From: Methylotenera_A sp044228245
GTDB taxonomy: Bacteria > Pseudomonadota > Gammaproteobacteria > Burkholderiales > Methylophilaceae
Assembly: GCA_044228245.1 (NCBI GenBank)
Contig: JBGAVG010000006.1
Location: forward strand, 1-64,000
DNA length: 64,000 nucleotides
Reading direction: 5' to 3'
Shown here: positions 51,372 to 60,900 of the stretch, one piece after another
How positions within the stretch are numbered: the stretch's first letter is position 1
How the letters are laid out: each line of letters opens with the position of its first letter
Translations under genes and position numbers: made by a program
The notes under the pieces: model-generated
Told to the model about the DNA's origin: nothing
The model's input: the letters and a program-made list of their open reading frames with translations, nothing else
Database searches by the model: none

Positions 51372-52010
51372 CTAGCCAAGTAAGCCAAATATCAAACTGT
51401 TAACCAAACCAATCACCGGCATCAGGATTTTACCTAATACCCCAGTAAACAACAGCGCAATCAGAATAATGAAGCCATAGCGCTCAATCTGCGCAAAAGG
51501 CTGCGCCAGATCATGCGGCAGCAAGCTCACCGCGATGCGACCACCATCCAGTGGCGGCAACGGCAACAGGTTCAGCACCATCAGCACGATGTTAATCGTA
51601 ACGCCCGCATTGCCCATCAATGCAAGTGGGTAAGCAATCGTTTCAGGCATACTAATAGAAAGCTTGATCATCAATGCCCAGAAAATCGCCATCACCAAAT
51701 TTGCGGCCGGGCCTGCGGCTGCCACCCACAACATGTCTTTTTTAGGGTTACGCAAATTGGCAAAATTAACGGGTACCGGCTTGGCCCAGCCGAATAAAAT
51801 CCCCCCCAGCATCACTGTGAGCGCGGGCAATAAAATCGTGCCGAATGGGTCGATATGCTTGAGCGGATTCAGACTGATGCGCCCCATACGATCGGCGGTT
51901 AAATCACCAAAATATTTCGCCACGTAGCCATGCGCCGCCTCATGCACGGTGATCGCAAATAAGATCGGCAATGCGTAAATGCAAATTTTTTGTATGACGT
52001 TGAGTTCCAT
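51372..52010 (-). CDS. Site-2 protease family (M50) membrane metalloprotease
   Basis: A protein of 212 residues with about five helices. The zinc motif is HEAAHGYVAKYFGD near the N-terminus, and the third ligand is in NLLPLPPLDGGRIAV. Short M50 proteins of this kind are widespread in proteobacteria beside trpS, and their substrate is unknown. There is no PDZ domain. Confidence 0.92.
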   Translation of the reverse strand: MELNVIQKICIYALPILFAITVHEAAHGYVAKYFGDLTADRMGRISLNPLKHIDPFGTILLPALTVMLGGILFGWAKPVPVNFANLRNPKKDMLWVAAAGPAANLVMAIFWALMIKLSISMPETIAYPLALMGNAGVTINIVLMVLNLLPLPPLDGGRIAVSLLPHDLAQPFAQIERYGFIILIALLFTGVLGKILMPVIGLVNSLIFGLLG

Positions 52011-52053
52011 GCTTTTCTTTCTTTAATCTTTCTTTAAGTTTCTTCTAAAACAA

Positions 52054-52677
52054 TTAAAGCCCGAACGGAGCAGCATCGCCAGCGCCTTGGCGAATAAGCA
52101 CTGGCGCACTGGCGGTTAAATCAATCACCGTTGTCGGGCCCACATGGCTAGTAGCCGAATCAATCACCAGATCCACTTGGTGCTCTAGCCTTTCGCGGAT
52201 TTCCCAGGCTTCGTTCAGCGGTTCGTCATCGCCAGGCAATTGCAGTGTCATGCTTAACAACGGCTCACCTAGCTCTTCCAATAAGGCTTGTACCATGGCG
52301 TGGTCAGGTACGCGAATACCCACCGCACTACGCTTGGGATGCTGTAAACGGCGCGGCACCTCGCGCGTGGCTTTCAAAATAAAGGTATATGCTCCCGGTG
52401 TATTGGCCTTGAGCAGCCGAAATTGAATATTATCCACTTGTGTATAAACACTGAGCTCACTTAAGCTGCTGCACACCAGCGTAAACAAGTGGTCGTCACC
52501 CAAGTGACGAATCCGGCGGATTCTGTCTTGCGCATCCTTAAACCCCAGCATGCAGCCCAGGGCGTAGCTGGAATCCGTCGGGTAGGCAATCACACCGCCC
52601 TCGCGCAAAATCTCAACCGCATGTTTAATCAACCGCGCTTGAGGGTTTTCGGCATTGATGACAAAGTATTGTGCCAT
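52054..52677 (-). CDS. yciO: YciO/Sua5 family protein (L-threonylcarbamoyladenylate synthase-like)
   Basis: A protein of 207 residues with a YrdC/Sua5 fold: IAYPTDSSYALGCML, the KR-containing nucleotide loop and VGIRVPDHAMVQALL. Position next to the PHP gene is the same as yciO beside rnm (yciV) in E. coli, so I prefer YciO. TsaC-type activity in tRNA t6A synthesis is possible but weak in known YciO proteins. It directly abuts the PHP gene stop. Confidence 0.88.
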   Translation of the reverse strand: MAQYFVINAENPQARLIKHAVEILREGGVIAYPTDSSYALGCMLGFKDAQDRIRRIRHLGDDHLFTLVCSSLSELSVYTQVDNIQFRLLKANTPGAYTFILKATREVPRRLQHPKRSAVGIRVPDHAMVQALLEELGEPLLSMTLQLPGDDEPLNEAWEIRERLEHQVDLVIDSATSHVGPTTVIDLTASAPVLIRQGAGDAAPFGL

Positions 52678-53529
52678 TTAATCGAGATACTGAGCCTCTG
52701 GCCAGTCATCCCACACCGGCACACAACTCGCCGGCAGTTCGGGCACGCAACCCATCGCCATGTAAGATAAACCCGGCCCGTGATAATCCGAGCCAATTGA
52801 AGACTTGAGGCTAAAGCGGTGCGCCATTTTAGCAAACTGCTGGTATTGCGGCGGCGTATGGCTGCCAGTCACCACCTCGATCGCCGCGCCGCCATAGCTT
52901 CTAAATTCGTGCATCAGCAGCAGCATGTTGATGGTGCCCAGGTCATAGCGTCCTGGATGTGCAACCACCGCACTGCCACCGCTGGCACGAATCAGGCCGA
53001 CCGCTTCTTCCAGACTCATCCATTGGTGATCGACAAAGCCGGGTTTGCCCTTGACCAGATATTTTTTGAACACCGATTTAACATCTTTAACATGGCCATT
53101 TTGCACCAGAAACTGTGCGAAGTGGCTGCGCGTCAGAATGCTTTGATTGGCGATTGCTTTTGCACCTTCGTACGCGCCTGCAATACCCACTTTGGCTAAT
53201 CCTGCAGCCATTTCCTGCGCACGCTCGTCGCGCCCGGTGCGCACCTTATCCAGTGCATTTCTTAAGGCTATGTTTTCGGAATCTATCTTCAGACCAACGA
53301 TATGCAGAGTGCGCCTTTTCCAGGTCACTGAAATTTCCACACCGTTCACAAATTGGATGCCATGCCGGGGAGCCGCTTCCCGCGCGGCTTTCAGGCCGCT
53401 TACGTCATCATGGTCTGTCAATGCCAATACTTTGACGCCGCTTTTGGCTGCGTGCGCGACCAACTCCTCCGGCGATAACAGCCCATCAGAAATCGTGGAG
53501 TGACAATGTAGATCGATCTGTGCCGCCAT
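52678..53529 (-). CDS. rnm: PHP-domain phosphoesterase / 5'-3' exoribonuclease (RNase AM-like)
   Basis: A protein of 283 residues. The metal-binding PHP motifs are DLHCHSTISDGLLSPEEL and ALTDHDDVSG, with further His/Asp ligands in VVAHPGRYD and GSDYHGPG. The E. coli homolog (YciV/Rnm) trims 5' ends of rRNA and degrades short 3',5'-phosphorylated nucleotides. It heads a run PHP-YciO-M50 on the minus strand. Confidence 0.9.
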   Translation of the reverse strand: MAAQIDLHCHSTISDGLLSPEELVAHAAKSGVKVLALTDHDDVSGLKAAREAAPRHGIQFVNGVEISVTWKRRTLHIVGLKIDSENIALRNALDKVRTGRDERAQEMAAGLAKVGIAGAYEGAKAIANQSILTRSHFAQFLVQNGHVKDVKSVFKKYLVKGKPGFVDHQWMSLEEAVGLIRASGGSAVVAHPGRYDLGTINMLLLMHEFRSYGGAAIEVVTGSHTPPQYQQFAKMAHRFSLKSSIGSDYHGPGLSYMAMGCVPELPASCVPVWDDWPEAQYLD

Positions 53530-53652
53530 AAAATTAAACCATCAACGTTTTGCAATTACTGTTTTGCATTAATAGCCAAATCATAGCAAAATACCGTCTT
53601 TACTGATAGTTGCGCTTTCAGTATCCCGTCCAACACTTTCAACCAGGGCCAC

Positions 53653-54198
53653 ATGAAATTTTTATTTGATCTATTTCCCGTCATTTTATTTTTTGTAAGC
53701 TTCAAGCTCTACGGTATTTTCTTTGCAACGGCCATCGCCATTATCGCCACGATCGCGCAGATTATTTACAGCAAAATCCGTCACGGCAAAATAGAAAAAA
53801 TGTTGCTGGTAAACGGCGCCATTATCAGCGTGCTGGGCGGCATTACCCTGCTGCTGCACGACAAAACCTATATTATGTGGAAGCCGACGGTGCTTTACTG
53901 GCTTTTAGCGGCGATTCTGTTGATTTCTGACCTGTTTTTTAAGAAAAATTTCATTCGTCAAATGATGGGGAAAATGCTCAACCCGCCTGTGAAAATTTGG
54001 CACAAGCTTAATCTGGCCTGGGTGATTTTTTTAGTATTGCTGGGTTTTCTGAATTTATACATCGCGTTTAATTACAGCCTAGACACCTGGGTGAATTTCA
54101 AACTGTTTGGCGTTACCGGCATGATGTTTGTGTTTGTCATTGCACAAACCTTACTTTTGAAAAACTATTTGATCGATCCGGATGAGGATAAAAAGTGA
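53653..54198 (+). CDS. yciB: Inner-membrane septation protein A (YciB/IspZ family)
   Basis: A protein of 181 residues with five helices. It opens with MKFLFDLFPVILFFVSFKLY and has the conserved loop KPTVLYWLLAAILLISDLFF and NLAWVIFLVLLGFLNLYIAF. Members influence cell-envelope synthesis and division. It heads a plus-strand run yciB-yciI-bolA-parvulin. Confidence 0.94.
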   Translation: MKFLFDLFPVILFFVSFKLYGIFFATAIAIIATIAQIIYSKIRHGKIEKMLLVNGAIISVLGGITLLLHDKTYIMWKPTVLYWLLAAILLISDLFFKKNFIRQMMGKMLNPPVKIWHKLNLAWVIFLVLLGFLNLYIAFNYSLDTWVNFKLFGVTGMMFVFVIAQTLLLKNYLIDPDEDKK

Positions 54199-54235
54199 GT
54201 GCCTTTCAACATTCAGAATTTATGGAGCCTATCTA

Positions 54236-54535
54236 ATGTGGTACGCCATCATTGCAGAAGATGCTCCAAACAGCCTTGAAAAGCGCATGAATGCCAGGCC
54301 AGCACATCTGGCGCGGCTGACAGAACTGCAAAACCAAGGCAAGTTATTACTGGCTGGGCCTTTCCCCGCCATTGATAGCGCAGACCCGGGTCCGGCAGGC
54401 TTTAGCGGCAGCTTGATTGTGGCCGAATTTTCGGATTTGCAAGCTGCAAAAAGCTGGGCGGAGGCCGATCCGTTTGTCAGTGCGGGTGTGTATGCAAACG
54501 TGGCTGTGAAACCTTTTCGCAAAACGCTGCCCTAA
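54236..54535 (+). CDS. yciI: YciI family protein
   Basis: A protein of 99 residues with the small ferredoxin-like YciI fold: MWYAIIAEDAPNSLEKRM, RPAHLARL and GPFPAIDS. The conserved His in RPAHL and an Asp near SADPGP are the proposed active residues, and the substrate is unknown. I chose ATG 54236 because the conserved start begins there. Upstream in-frame residues overlap yciB. Confidence 0.92.
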   Translation: MWYAIIAEDAPNSLEKRMNARPAHLARLTELQNQGKLLLAGPFPAIDSADPGPAGFSGSLIVAEFSDLQAAKSWAEADPFVSAGVYANVAVKPFRKTLP

Positions 54536-54542
54536 GCACAGC

Positions 54543-54806
54543 ATGAATTTGACTGAAACCATAACAGCAAGGCTGGCCGCATTAAACCCGATAAGCCTTG
54601 AGATACAAGATGATAGCGCCCTGCACGCAGGCCACAAAGGCAATGCTGGTGGTGGACATTTCAACATAAAAATAGTAAGCTCTCATTTTTCGCAAAAATC
54701 GCAGGTAATGCGACATCGTTTAATTTATCAAGCACTTGCTGACTTAATCCCGCAACAAATTCATGCTATAAGCATACTTGCAATTTCGCCAGACGATTCC
54801 ATCTAA
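54543..54806 (+). CDS. bolA: BolA family protein
   Basis: A protein of 87 residues with a BolA fold: LEIQDDSALHAGHKG, GHFNIKIVS and RHRLIYQALADLI. The His residues in ALHAGH and RHR are candidate cluster ligands. BolA proteins pair with monothiol glutaredoxins in iron-sulfur handling, and some act as regulators. It starts seven bases after yciI. Confidence 0.92.
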   Translation: MNLTETITARLAALNPISLEIQDDSALHAGHKGNAGGGHFNIKIVSSHFSQKSQVMRHRLIYQALADLIPQQIHAISILAISPDDSI

Positions 54807-54852
54807 CGTATTAACTTAATCAGGATTAAATTTTTAATTTCAAGGATTTCTA

Positions 54853-55665
54853 ATGAAAATCAACCAATTATTCGTAACCCTCGCAGCATTCTCTACTTTA
54901 GCTTTCACGCCGGCATTACATGCTGCAGACGCAGCAGCCACAGTGAATGGCAAGGCCATTAAACAAACCTGGGTGGATTACATCACCAAAGATGCGATTG
55001 CGCGCGGTCAAAAACCAGGTGAGGGCTTAAAAAATGCCATTATCAACGAACTGGTGGGTTCCGAACTTGCCTATCAGGAAGCGCAGCGCCTGGGCATGGA
55101 TAAAACACCAGACTACACCGTAAATAGCGAACTCTCAAACCGCAAAATTCTGGTGAATATGTTTTTGCAGGATTTCATGAAGAAAAACCCGGTAACTGAT
55201 GCTGATAAAAAAGCCGCTTATGAACAATACAAAAAGGAACTGGGCGATAAAGAATACAGCGCACGCCATATTCTGGTAAAAACTGAAGCTGAAGCCAATG
55301 ACATTCTGGCACAGGTAAAAAAAGGCAGTGATTTTGCCAAAATCGCAAAAGAAAAATCGCTTGATCCAGGCTCTAAAGAAAAAGGCGGTGATTTAGGCTG
55401 GTTCTCTCCGGCCGGCATGGTTAAACCATTCAGCGATGCGGTCACCAGCCTGAAAAAAGGTGAAGTTTCAACCACGCCGGTACAAACCCAGTTTGGCTGG
55501 CATGTCATCAAACTGGTTGATTCACGCGCAACCCAAGTGCCTCCATATGACAAAGTCAAAGACGGCTTAGAGCGCACCCTGCAACAACGCAAACTCGAAA
55601 AAATGATGCTGGATTTAAAAGCAAAAGCCAAAATCGACGTACCTGGAATTACCGATAAAAAATAG
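54853..55665 (+). CDS. Periplasmic parvulin-type peptidylprolyl isomerase
   Basis: A protein of 270 residues. A signal peptide ends at ALHA-AD, followed by an N-terminal helical chaperone segment and a parvulin domain from about residue 135 (YSARHILVKTEAEAND ... GGDLGWFSPAGMVKPF ... TQFGWHVIKL). This is a PpiC/SurA-like foldase for outer-membrane proteins. It is the last gene of the yciB run and is followed by a terminator. Confidence 0.94.
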   Translation: MKINQLFVTLAAFSTLAFTPALHAADAAATVNGKAIKQTWVDYITKDAIARGQKPGEGLKNAIINELVGSELAYQEAQRLGMDKTPDYTVNSELSNRKILVNMFLQDFMKKNPVTDADKKAAYEQYKKELGDKEYSARHILVKTEAEANDILAQVKKGSDFAKIAKEKSLDPGSKEKGGDLGWFSPAGMVKPFSDAVTSLKKGEVSTTPVQTQFGWHVIKLVDSRATQVPPYDKVKDGLERTLQQRKLEKMMLDLKAKAKIDVPGITDKK

Positions 55666-55700
55666 TCGTCATCTAAAATTTAACATTAGCTAACAAATAG

Positions 55701-55723
55701 GCCTGCTTTTGCAGGCTTTTTTG
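55701..55723 (+). terminator. Intrinsic terminator after the parvulin gene
   Basis: GCCTGC (55701-55706) pairs with GCAGGC (55711-55716) around a TTTT loop, followed by a T-run. Confidence 0.9.
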
Positions 55724-55731
55724 TTTGTACA

Positions 55732-55774
55732 TTGACTTTTTATCAGATTATGTGATAATTAAGAACCATTATCA
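55732..55774 (+). promoter_or_regulatory. feoAB promoter overlapped by Fur-box-like repeats
   Basis: A -35 TTGACT (55732-55737) and -10 GATAAT (55754-55759) are 16 bp apart. The -10 lies in TGATAAT (55753-55759), which mirrors ATTATCA (55768-55774) across 8 bp, close to the 7-1-7 Fur site (usual gap 7 bp). A second partial repeat TTATCA / TGATAA overlaps it on the left. Iron-dependent repression by Fur is expected, because the downstream genes import ferrous iron. Confidence 0.72.
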
Positions 55775-55794
55775 TTTAGATTACTCATAACTAC

Positions 55795-56022
55795 ATGACT
55801 ATTTTAAGCAATTTAAACCCTGGTGAGCACGGCGTCATTCACGCGATACACGCTGAGCAAGCGCTACACCAGCGCCTGAACGCCATGGGGTTTAGAATTG
55901 GCAAAAAAATAGAGCTGATTCGCCGCGCCAGCTTTAATGGTCCGCTGCATGTGCGGATTGGCGCTACGGACATCATTTTGCGCGGCGTCGAAGCACAACG
56001 CATACAACTCAACGCTGCCTGA
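55795..56022 (+). CDS. feoA: Ferrous iron transport protein A
   Basis: Small SH3-like protein of 75 residues that supports FeoB. The GEHGVIHAIHAEQALHQRL and LNAMGFRIGKKIELIRRA segments are typical. It starts at ATG 55795 behind the Fur-like site. feoB follows after 21 bases. Confidence 0.93.
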   Translation: MTILSNLNPGEHGVIHAIHAEQALHQRLNAMGFRIGKKIELIRRASFNGPLHVRIGATDIILRGVEAQRIQLNAA

Positions 56023-56043
56023 TTTGCAACTGCGCGCCTCAAC

Positions 56044-57834
56044 ATGAAACGCATTGCTCTGCTTGGCATGCCCAACACGGGCAAATCCACCCTATTCAAC
56101 CGCCTGAGCGGCGCCTCGGCACGCGTCGGCAACTGGCCAGGCATCACGGTAGATTTAATGAGCGCCAAGATCCTAATCGGCGGCCATATTGCCGAGTTGG
56201 TTGACTTACCCGGCTTGTACGATTTGCACGGCTTTTCGGATGACGAACAGGTAGTGCGCCATTTCCTGAGCAGCAACCCGGTGGATTTGGCTATTATTGT
56301 GCTCAACAGCTCACAGATCGACCGCCAGTTATCGCTGGCCTTGCAGCTTAAAAACCTTGGACTGCCCGCCATTTTGCTGCTCAACATGCAGGATGAAGCC
56401 AAACGTGCGGGCATCAGCATTGATGCCGAAGCCATGTTCAGGCAGCTTGGCCTGCCAGTCATGCTGATCAGCGCCAAATATGGCGATGGCTGTCCACAGG
56501 CACTACAGGTGGCGGCCAGGCAAATGGAAGAAAAACCCAACCGCGTTTCGCCACAAACCATCGCATCCCTGCTTGAAGCAGACGTCCAGATTGAGCAGGA
56601 CATGCTCGATATTGTTAAAAAAACCGTGCAAATGCCTACCCAGCTTGCCGATAAAACCACCGACAACATTGACAAAGTGCTGCTGCACCCGTGGTTTGGT
56701 TTGCCGATTTTTTTTGCGGCCATGTTTTTGCTGTTCCAGTTTATTTTCACTGCCGGCAAGCCGCTGCAGGACAGCATGGCATGGCTGCTCGCCCTGCTCC
56801 GTTCCAGCGTTCTCGATCCGCTGCTGTCCGGCCTGCCGGCCTGGCTCAACGGCTTGCTGCTGGATGGCATTTTTAACGGCATTAGCACTGTAGCGGCATT
56901 CGTGCCGATTATCGTATTGTTCTTTCTGGTGATGAGCATGGTCGAGGACAGTGGCTACCTGTCGCGTGCCGCTTTTCTGATGGATGCCTTCATGGCCAAA
57001 ATCGGCCTTGATGGCCGCGGCTTTGTCATGATGCTGATGGGATTCGGCTGCAATGTGCCCGCACTTATGGGCACACGTGTGATGCGCAGCCGTCCGATGC
57101 GCTTGTTATCCATGCTGGTTATTCCGCTTTCACTGTGTTCGGCAAGACTGCAGGTGTTCTTGTTTTTGATTGCCACGCTATTTACTGCAAAACAAGCGCC
57201 TTACATCATGTTTGCGCTTTACATGGCAAGTTTTGCCACCATATTCCTAACCGCCGTTTTGTTTAAGAACCAATACAAAAGCAGCGAGCCATTTATCCTG
57301 GAACTGCCGCCTTACCGCTTCCCTACCCCGCGCCAGATATGGCTGCGCGGCTGGCAAGAGGTCAAGTATTTTCTGAATCGCGCCACTAAATTCATTGTGA
57401 TCGGCGTCGTCCTGGTTTGGGCGCTTACGCACTTTCCTACCGACGTGCCACCCGCCAGCAGCGGCACGCTGGCCGGGCAAATCGGCACGCTGTTTGCACC
57501 AATTCTCAACCCGATCGGCATTGATTCGCAGCTGGCGATTGCCTTGATATTCGGCTTCGTGGCCAAAGAGATTGTCATCGGCTCGCTCGCGGTGATTTAC
57601 GGCCTGCAAGGCGATGCGCTCAGCCAGCAGATCGCAATCAATATCGATTGGGTACAAGGCATGAGCTTTATGCTGTTCACGCTAATCTACACGCCATGCT
57701 TGTCCACCATCGCCACGTTAAAAAGTGAGTCAAAAAGCAGCAGATTCATGTGGCTATCGATTGTTTGGTCACTAGGGCTGGCATGGCTGGTGAGCTTTAT
57801 TTTCTACCAAGGCGCTAGAGCGCTGGGTATGTAA
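56044..57834 (+). CDS. feoB: Ferrous iron transport protein B (short form)
   Basis: Inner-membrane iron(II) transporter, 596 residues, clearly shorter than the E. coli protein (773). The N-terminal G domain has GMPNTGKST (residues 8-16), DLPGLYDL and the NMQD base-recognition motif in place of the usual NMxD-Val form. The two Gate domains carry MGFGCNVPALMGTR and the KEIVIGSLAVIYG region. The shortening affects the spacer between the G and Gate domains and the C-terminal helices. No feoC follows. Confidence 0.94.
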   Translation: MKRIALLGMPNTGKSTLFNRLSGASARVGNWPGITVDLMSAKILIGGHIAELVDLPGLYDLHGFSDDEQVVRHFLSSNPVDLAIIVLNSSQIDRQLSLALQLKNLGLPAILLLNMQDEAKRAGISIDAEAMFRQLGLPVMLISAKYGDGCPQALQVAARQMEEKPNRVSPQTIASLLEADVQIEQDMLDIVKKTVQMPTQLADKTTDNIDKVLLHPWFGLPIFFAAMFLLFQFIFTAGKPLQDSMAWLLALLRSSVLDPLLSGLPAWLNGLLLDGIFNGISTVAAFVPIIVLFFLVMSMVEDSGYLSRAAFLMDAFMAKIGLDGRGFVMMLMGFGCNVPALMGTRVMRSRPMRLLSMLVIPLSLCSARLQVFLFLIATLFTAKQAPYIMFALYMASFATIFLTAVLFKNQYKSSEPFILELPPYRFPTPRQIWLRGWQEVKYFLNRATKFIVIGVVLVWALTHFPTDVPPASSGTLAGQIGTLFAPILNPIGIDSQLAIALIFGFVAKEIVIGSLAVIYGLQGDALSQQIAINIDWVQGMSFMLFTLIYTPCLSTIATLKSESKSSRFMWLSIVWSLGLAWLVSFIFYQGARALGM

Positions 57835-57922
57835 ATTTTAGCCTGTAAAATTTAATAAGCTCCAGCAGGCTTTCTGTTAAAATATGGCTTAAATACACTA
57901 AATTTTAGCCTTCATACCATCC

Positions 57923-60900
57923 ATGCCAAGCACCCAATTTTTAAGCCTTCGCGGCAGCCCTGCTTTGTCGCAGTTCCGTCTTGATAAACTGTACGCCACC
58001 TTAAAGAAATCCGCCCCCAACATCAAACATATTTACGCAGAGTTTATGCACTTTGCGTTTGGCGAATCAGCGCTTTCTGAAAGCCAGCAGCACACGCTTG
58101 AACAGATTCTCACCTACGGCCCAAAATCCAACACCGAAGCGCCCGCCGGCGAATTGTTTCTGGTCATTCCACGCATTGGCACGATTTCACCCTGGGCTTC
58201 ACGCGCAACGGACATTGCCAAGAACTGTGGCCTGACTAATCTTTTACGGCTTGAGCGCGGCATTGCATTCTACGTCACGACCAATGATGGCAAGCCGCTG
58301 AACGATGCCGAAAAAACGGCTCTAAAAACACAGATTCACGACCGCATGACCGAAACCGTCGTCGGCCAACTCAATGACGCACAAAAGCTGCATCACAGCG
58401 CAGAGCCCGCACCGCTTAGCACGGTGGATATTCTGCAGGGCGGCAAAACCGCGCTGAATAAGGCCAATAGCGACATGGGGCTGGCGCTTTCGTCTGATGA
58501 AGTGGATTATCTATTCGAAAATTTTACAAAAATCGGCCGCAACCCCACCGACGTCGAACTGATGATGTTCGCGCAAGCCAACTCGGAACATTGCCGCCAC
58601 AAGATTTTCAATGCAGACTGGATAATTGATGGCGAGGTACAGGACAACTCATTGTTCGGCATGATCCGCAACACGCACAAGCTCAACCCGGGCAGCACGG
58701 TGGTCGCTTATGCCGACAATGCCTCGATTGTTGCAGGCCAAAAAACCAGGCGTTTTTACCCAAAAGATGGTGAATACGGCTTTACAGAAGAAAACATGCA
58801 CTACCTGATGAAGGTGGAAACGCATAACCATCCCACTGCCATCTCGCCCTTTGCTGGCGCGGCAACTGGTGCGGGCGGCGAGATCCGCGATGAAGGCGCA
58901 ACTGGCAGCGGTTCCAAACCCAAAGCGGGGTTAACCGGATTTTCCGTATCCAACCTGAATATTCCTGACTTTGCCCAACCATGGGAAAAACCCTACGGAA
59001 AACCGGGCCGCATCGCATCACCTTTGCAAATCATGGTCGATGGCCCTCTGGGTGGCGCAGCCTATAACAACGAGTTTGGGCGCCCCAATATCGCCGGCTA
59101 CTTCCGCACTTTTGAACTGGAAACCTATGGCCAGAACGGCCAAGCAGAAGTGCGCGGCTATCATAAGCCCGTCATGCTGGCAGGCGGCGTCGGCAATATC
59201 TCCGCTTCGCATTCCAAAAAGAACCCGATTCCGGCCGGCGCGGCGCTCATTCAACTCGGCGGACCTGCCATGCTGATCGGCCTGGGCGGCGGAGCCGCAT
59301 CCAGCATGGATACCGGCAGCAACACGGAGAATCTGGATTTTGACTCAGTGCAGCGCGGCAATCCTGAACTACAACGACGTGCGCAAGAGGTGATTGACCG
59401 CTGCTGGCAGTTAGGCGATAAAAACCCGATTTTGAGCATCCATGATGTGGGGGCGGGCGGCATTTCCAACGCTTTCCCGGAATTGGTAAATGACGCTAAA
59501 GTCGGCGCGATTTTTCAGCTGCGTAATGTGCACAACGAAGAACCCGGCATGTCGCCGCGTGAGCTCTGGAGTAACGAAGCGCAGGAACGCTATGTGATGG
59601 CAGTGACACAAGAAAACTTGCCATTATTTGAGAAAATCTGCGCGCGCGAGCGCTGCCCGTTTGCGGTGGTCGGCCATGCCACCGAAGAGCGCCATTTAAC
59701 CGTCGCGGACAGCCACTTTAACAACAAACCCGTCGATATGGATTTGTCGGTGCTGCTTGGCAAGCCGCCTAAAATGACGCGCGACGTGAAAAGCGTTGCT
59801 AAAAAATTAGCCGCTTTTGATACCGGCAAGATTGATATTAAAGATGCTGCAGCGCGTGTATTACGCCTGCCCGGCGTGGCGGATAAAACTTTCCTGATTA
59901 CCATTGGCGACCGCACCGTGACTGGCCTTATCGCACGCGACCAGATGGTCGGCCCATGGCAAGTGCCCGTAAGCGATGTGGCAGTGACGCTGGCAGGCTT
60001 TGAAACCAATGTAGGCGAGACGTTTGCCATTGGCGAAAAAGCGCCGCTCGCATTAATTGACGCGCCGGCCAGTGGTCGCATGGCGATTGGCGAAGCCGTC
60101 ACCAATATTGCTGCCAGCCTGATCGACGATATTGGTAATTTAAAACTCTCCGCCAACTGGATGGCGCCCGCCGGGCATGCCGGCGAAGACGCAGCATTGT
60201 TTGCTACGGTCAAGGCCGTCGGCATGGAGTTGTGCCCACAACTCGGCATCAGCATTCCGGTTGGTAAAGACTCCATGAGCATGAAGACGGTTTGGCAGGA
60301 AAACAATCAGGATAAAACAGTCACTTCGCCGATTTCACTGGTGGTGACCGCTTTTGCCAATACGCCGGATACACGCAAAACTCTCACGCCGCAGCTGCGT
60401 ACGGACATGGGCGAAACCAGACTGATTTTAATTGATCTTGGCAATGGCAAAAACCGCATGGGCGGTAGCAGCCTTGCGCAAGTGTATAGCCAGCTTGGCA
60501 ATGACGCCCCGGATGTCGACAGCCCAGAACAGCTCAAAGCGTTTTTTGCAGCCATTCAACGACTGAACAGCGATAACAAAATTCTGGCCTACCACGACCG
60601 CAGTGACGGCGGCTTGCTTGTCACCTTGTGCGAAATGGCGTTTTCAGGGCATTGTGGCCTACAAGCTAGTATCGACGGGCTTTCTGGCGATAGCGTAGCA
60701 GCGCTGTTTAACGAGGAACTTGGGGCGGTGCTGCAAGTACGTGCCTCGCAGGCCGATGAGATTCTAAATACATTGAATCAACAGCTTGATGGCTGCGCAC
60801 ATTACATTGGCACCGTGAACAACAACGCTCAAATCCAGATTACGCAGCACGGTAAAACAATATTCAGCGATAGCCGCATCAATTTGCACCGCATGTGGTC

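Noticed and set aside
55839..56939. Long open frame (366 codons) on the minus strand opposite feoA/feoB
   Set aside because: It lies opposite well-supported feoA and feoB, has no family motif and is Ser/Arg/Met-rich in the way of an antisense shadow.
59590..60306. 238-codon minus-strand frame opposite purL
   Set aside because: PurL is continuous and conserved here. The frame has no ribosome binding site or recognisable motif.
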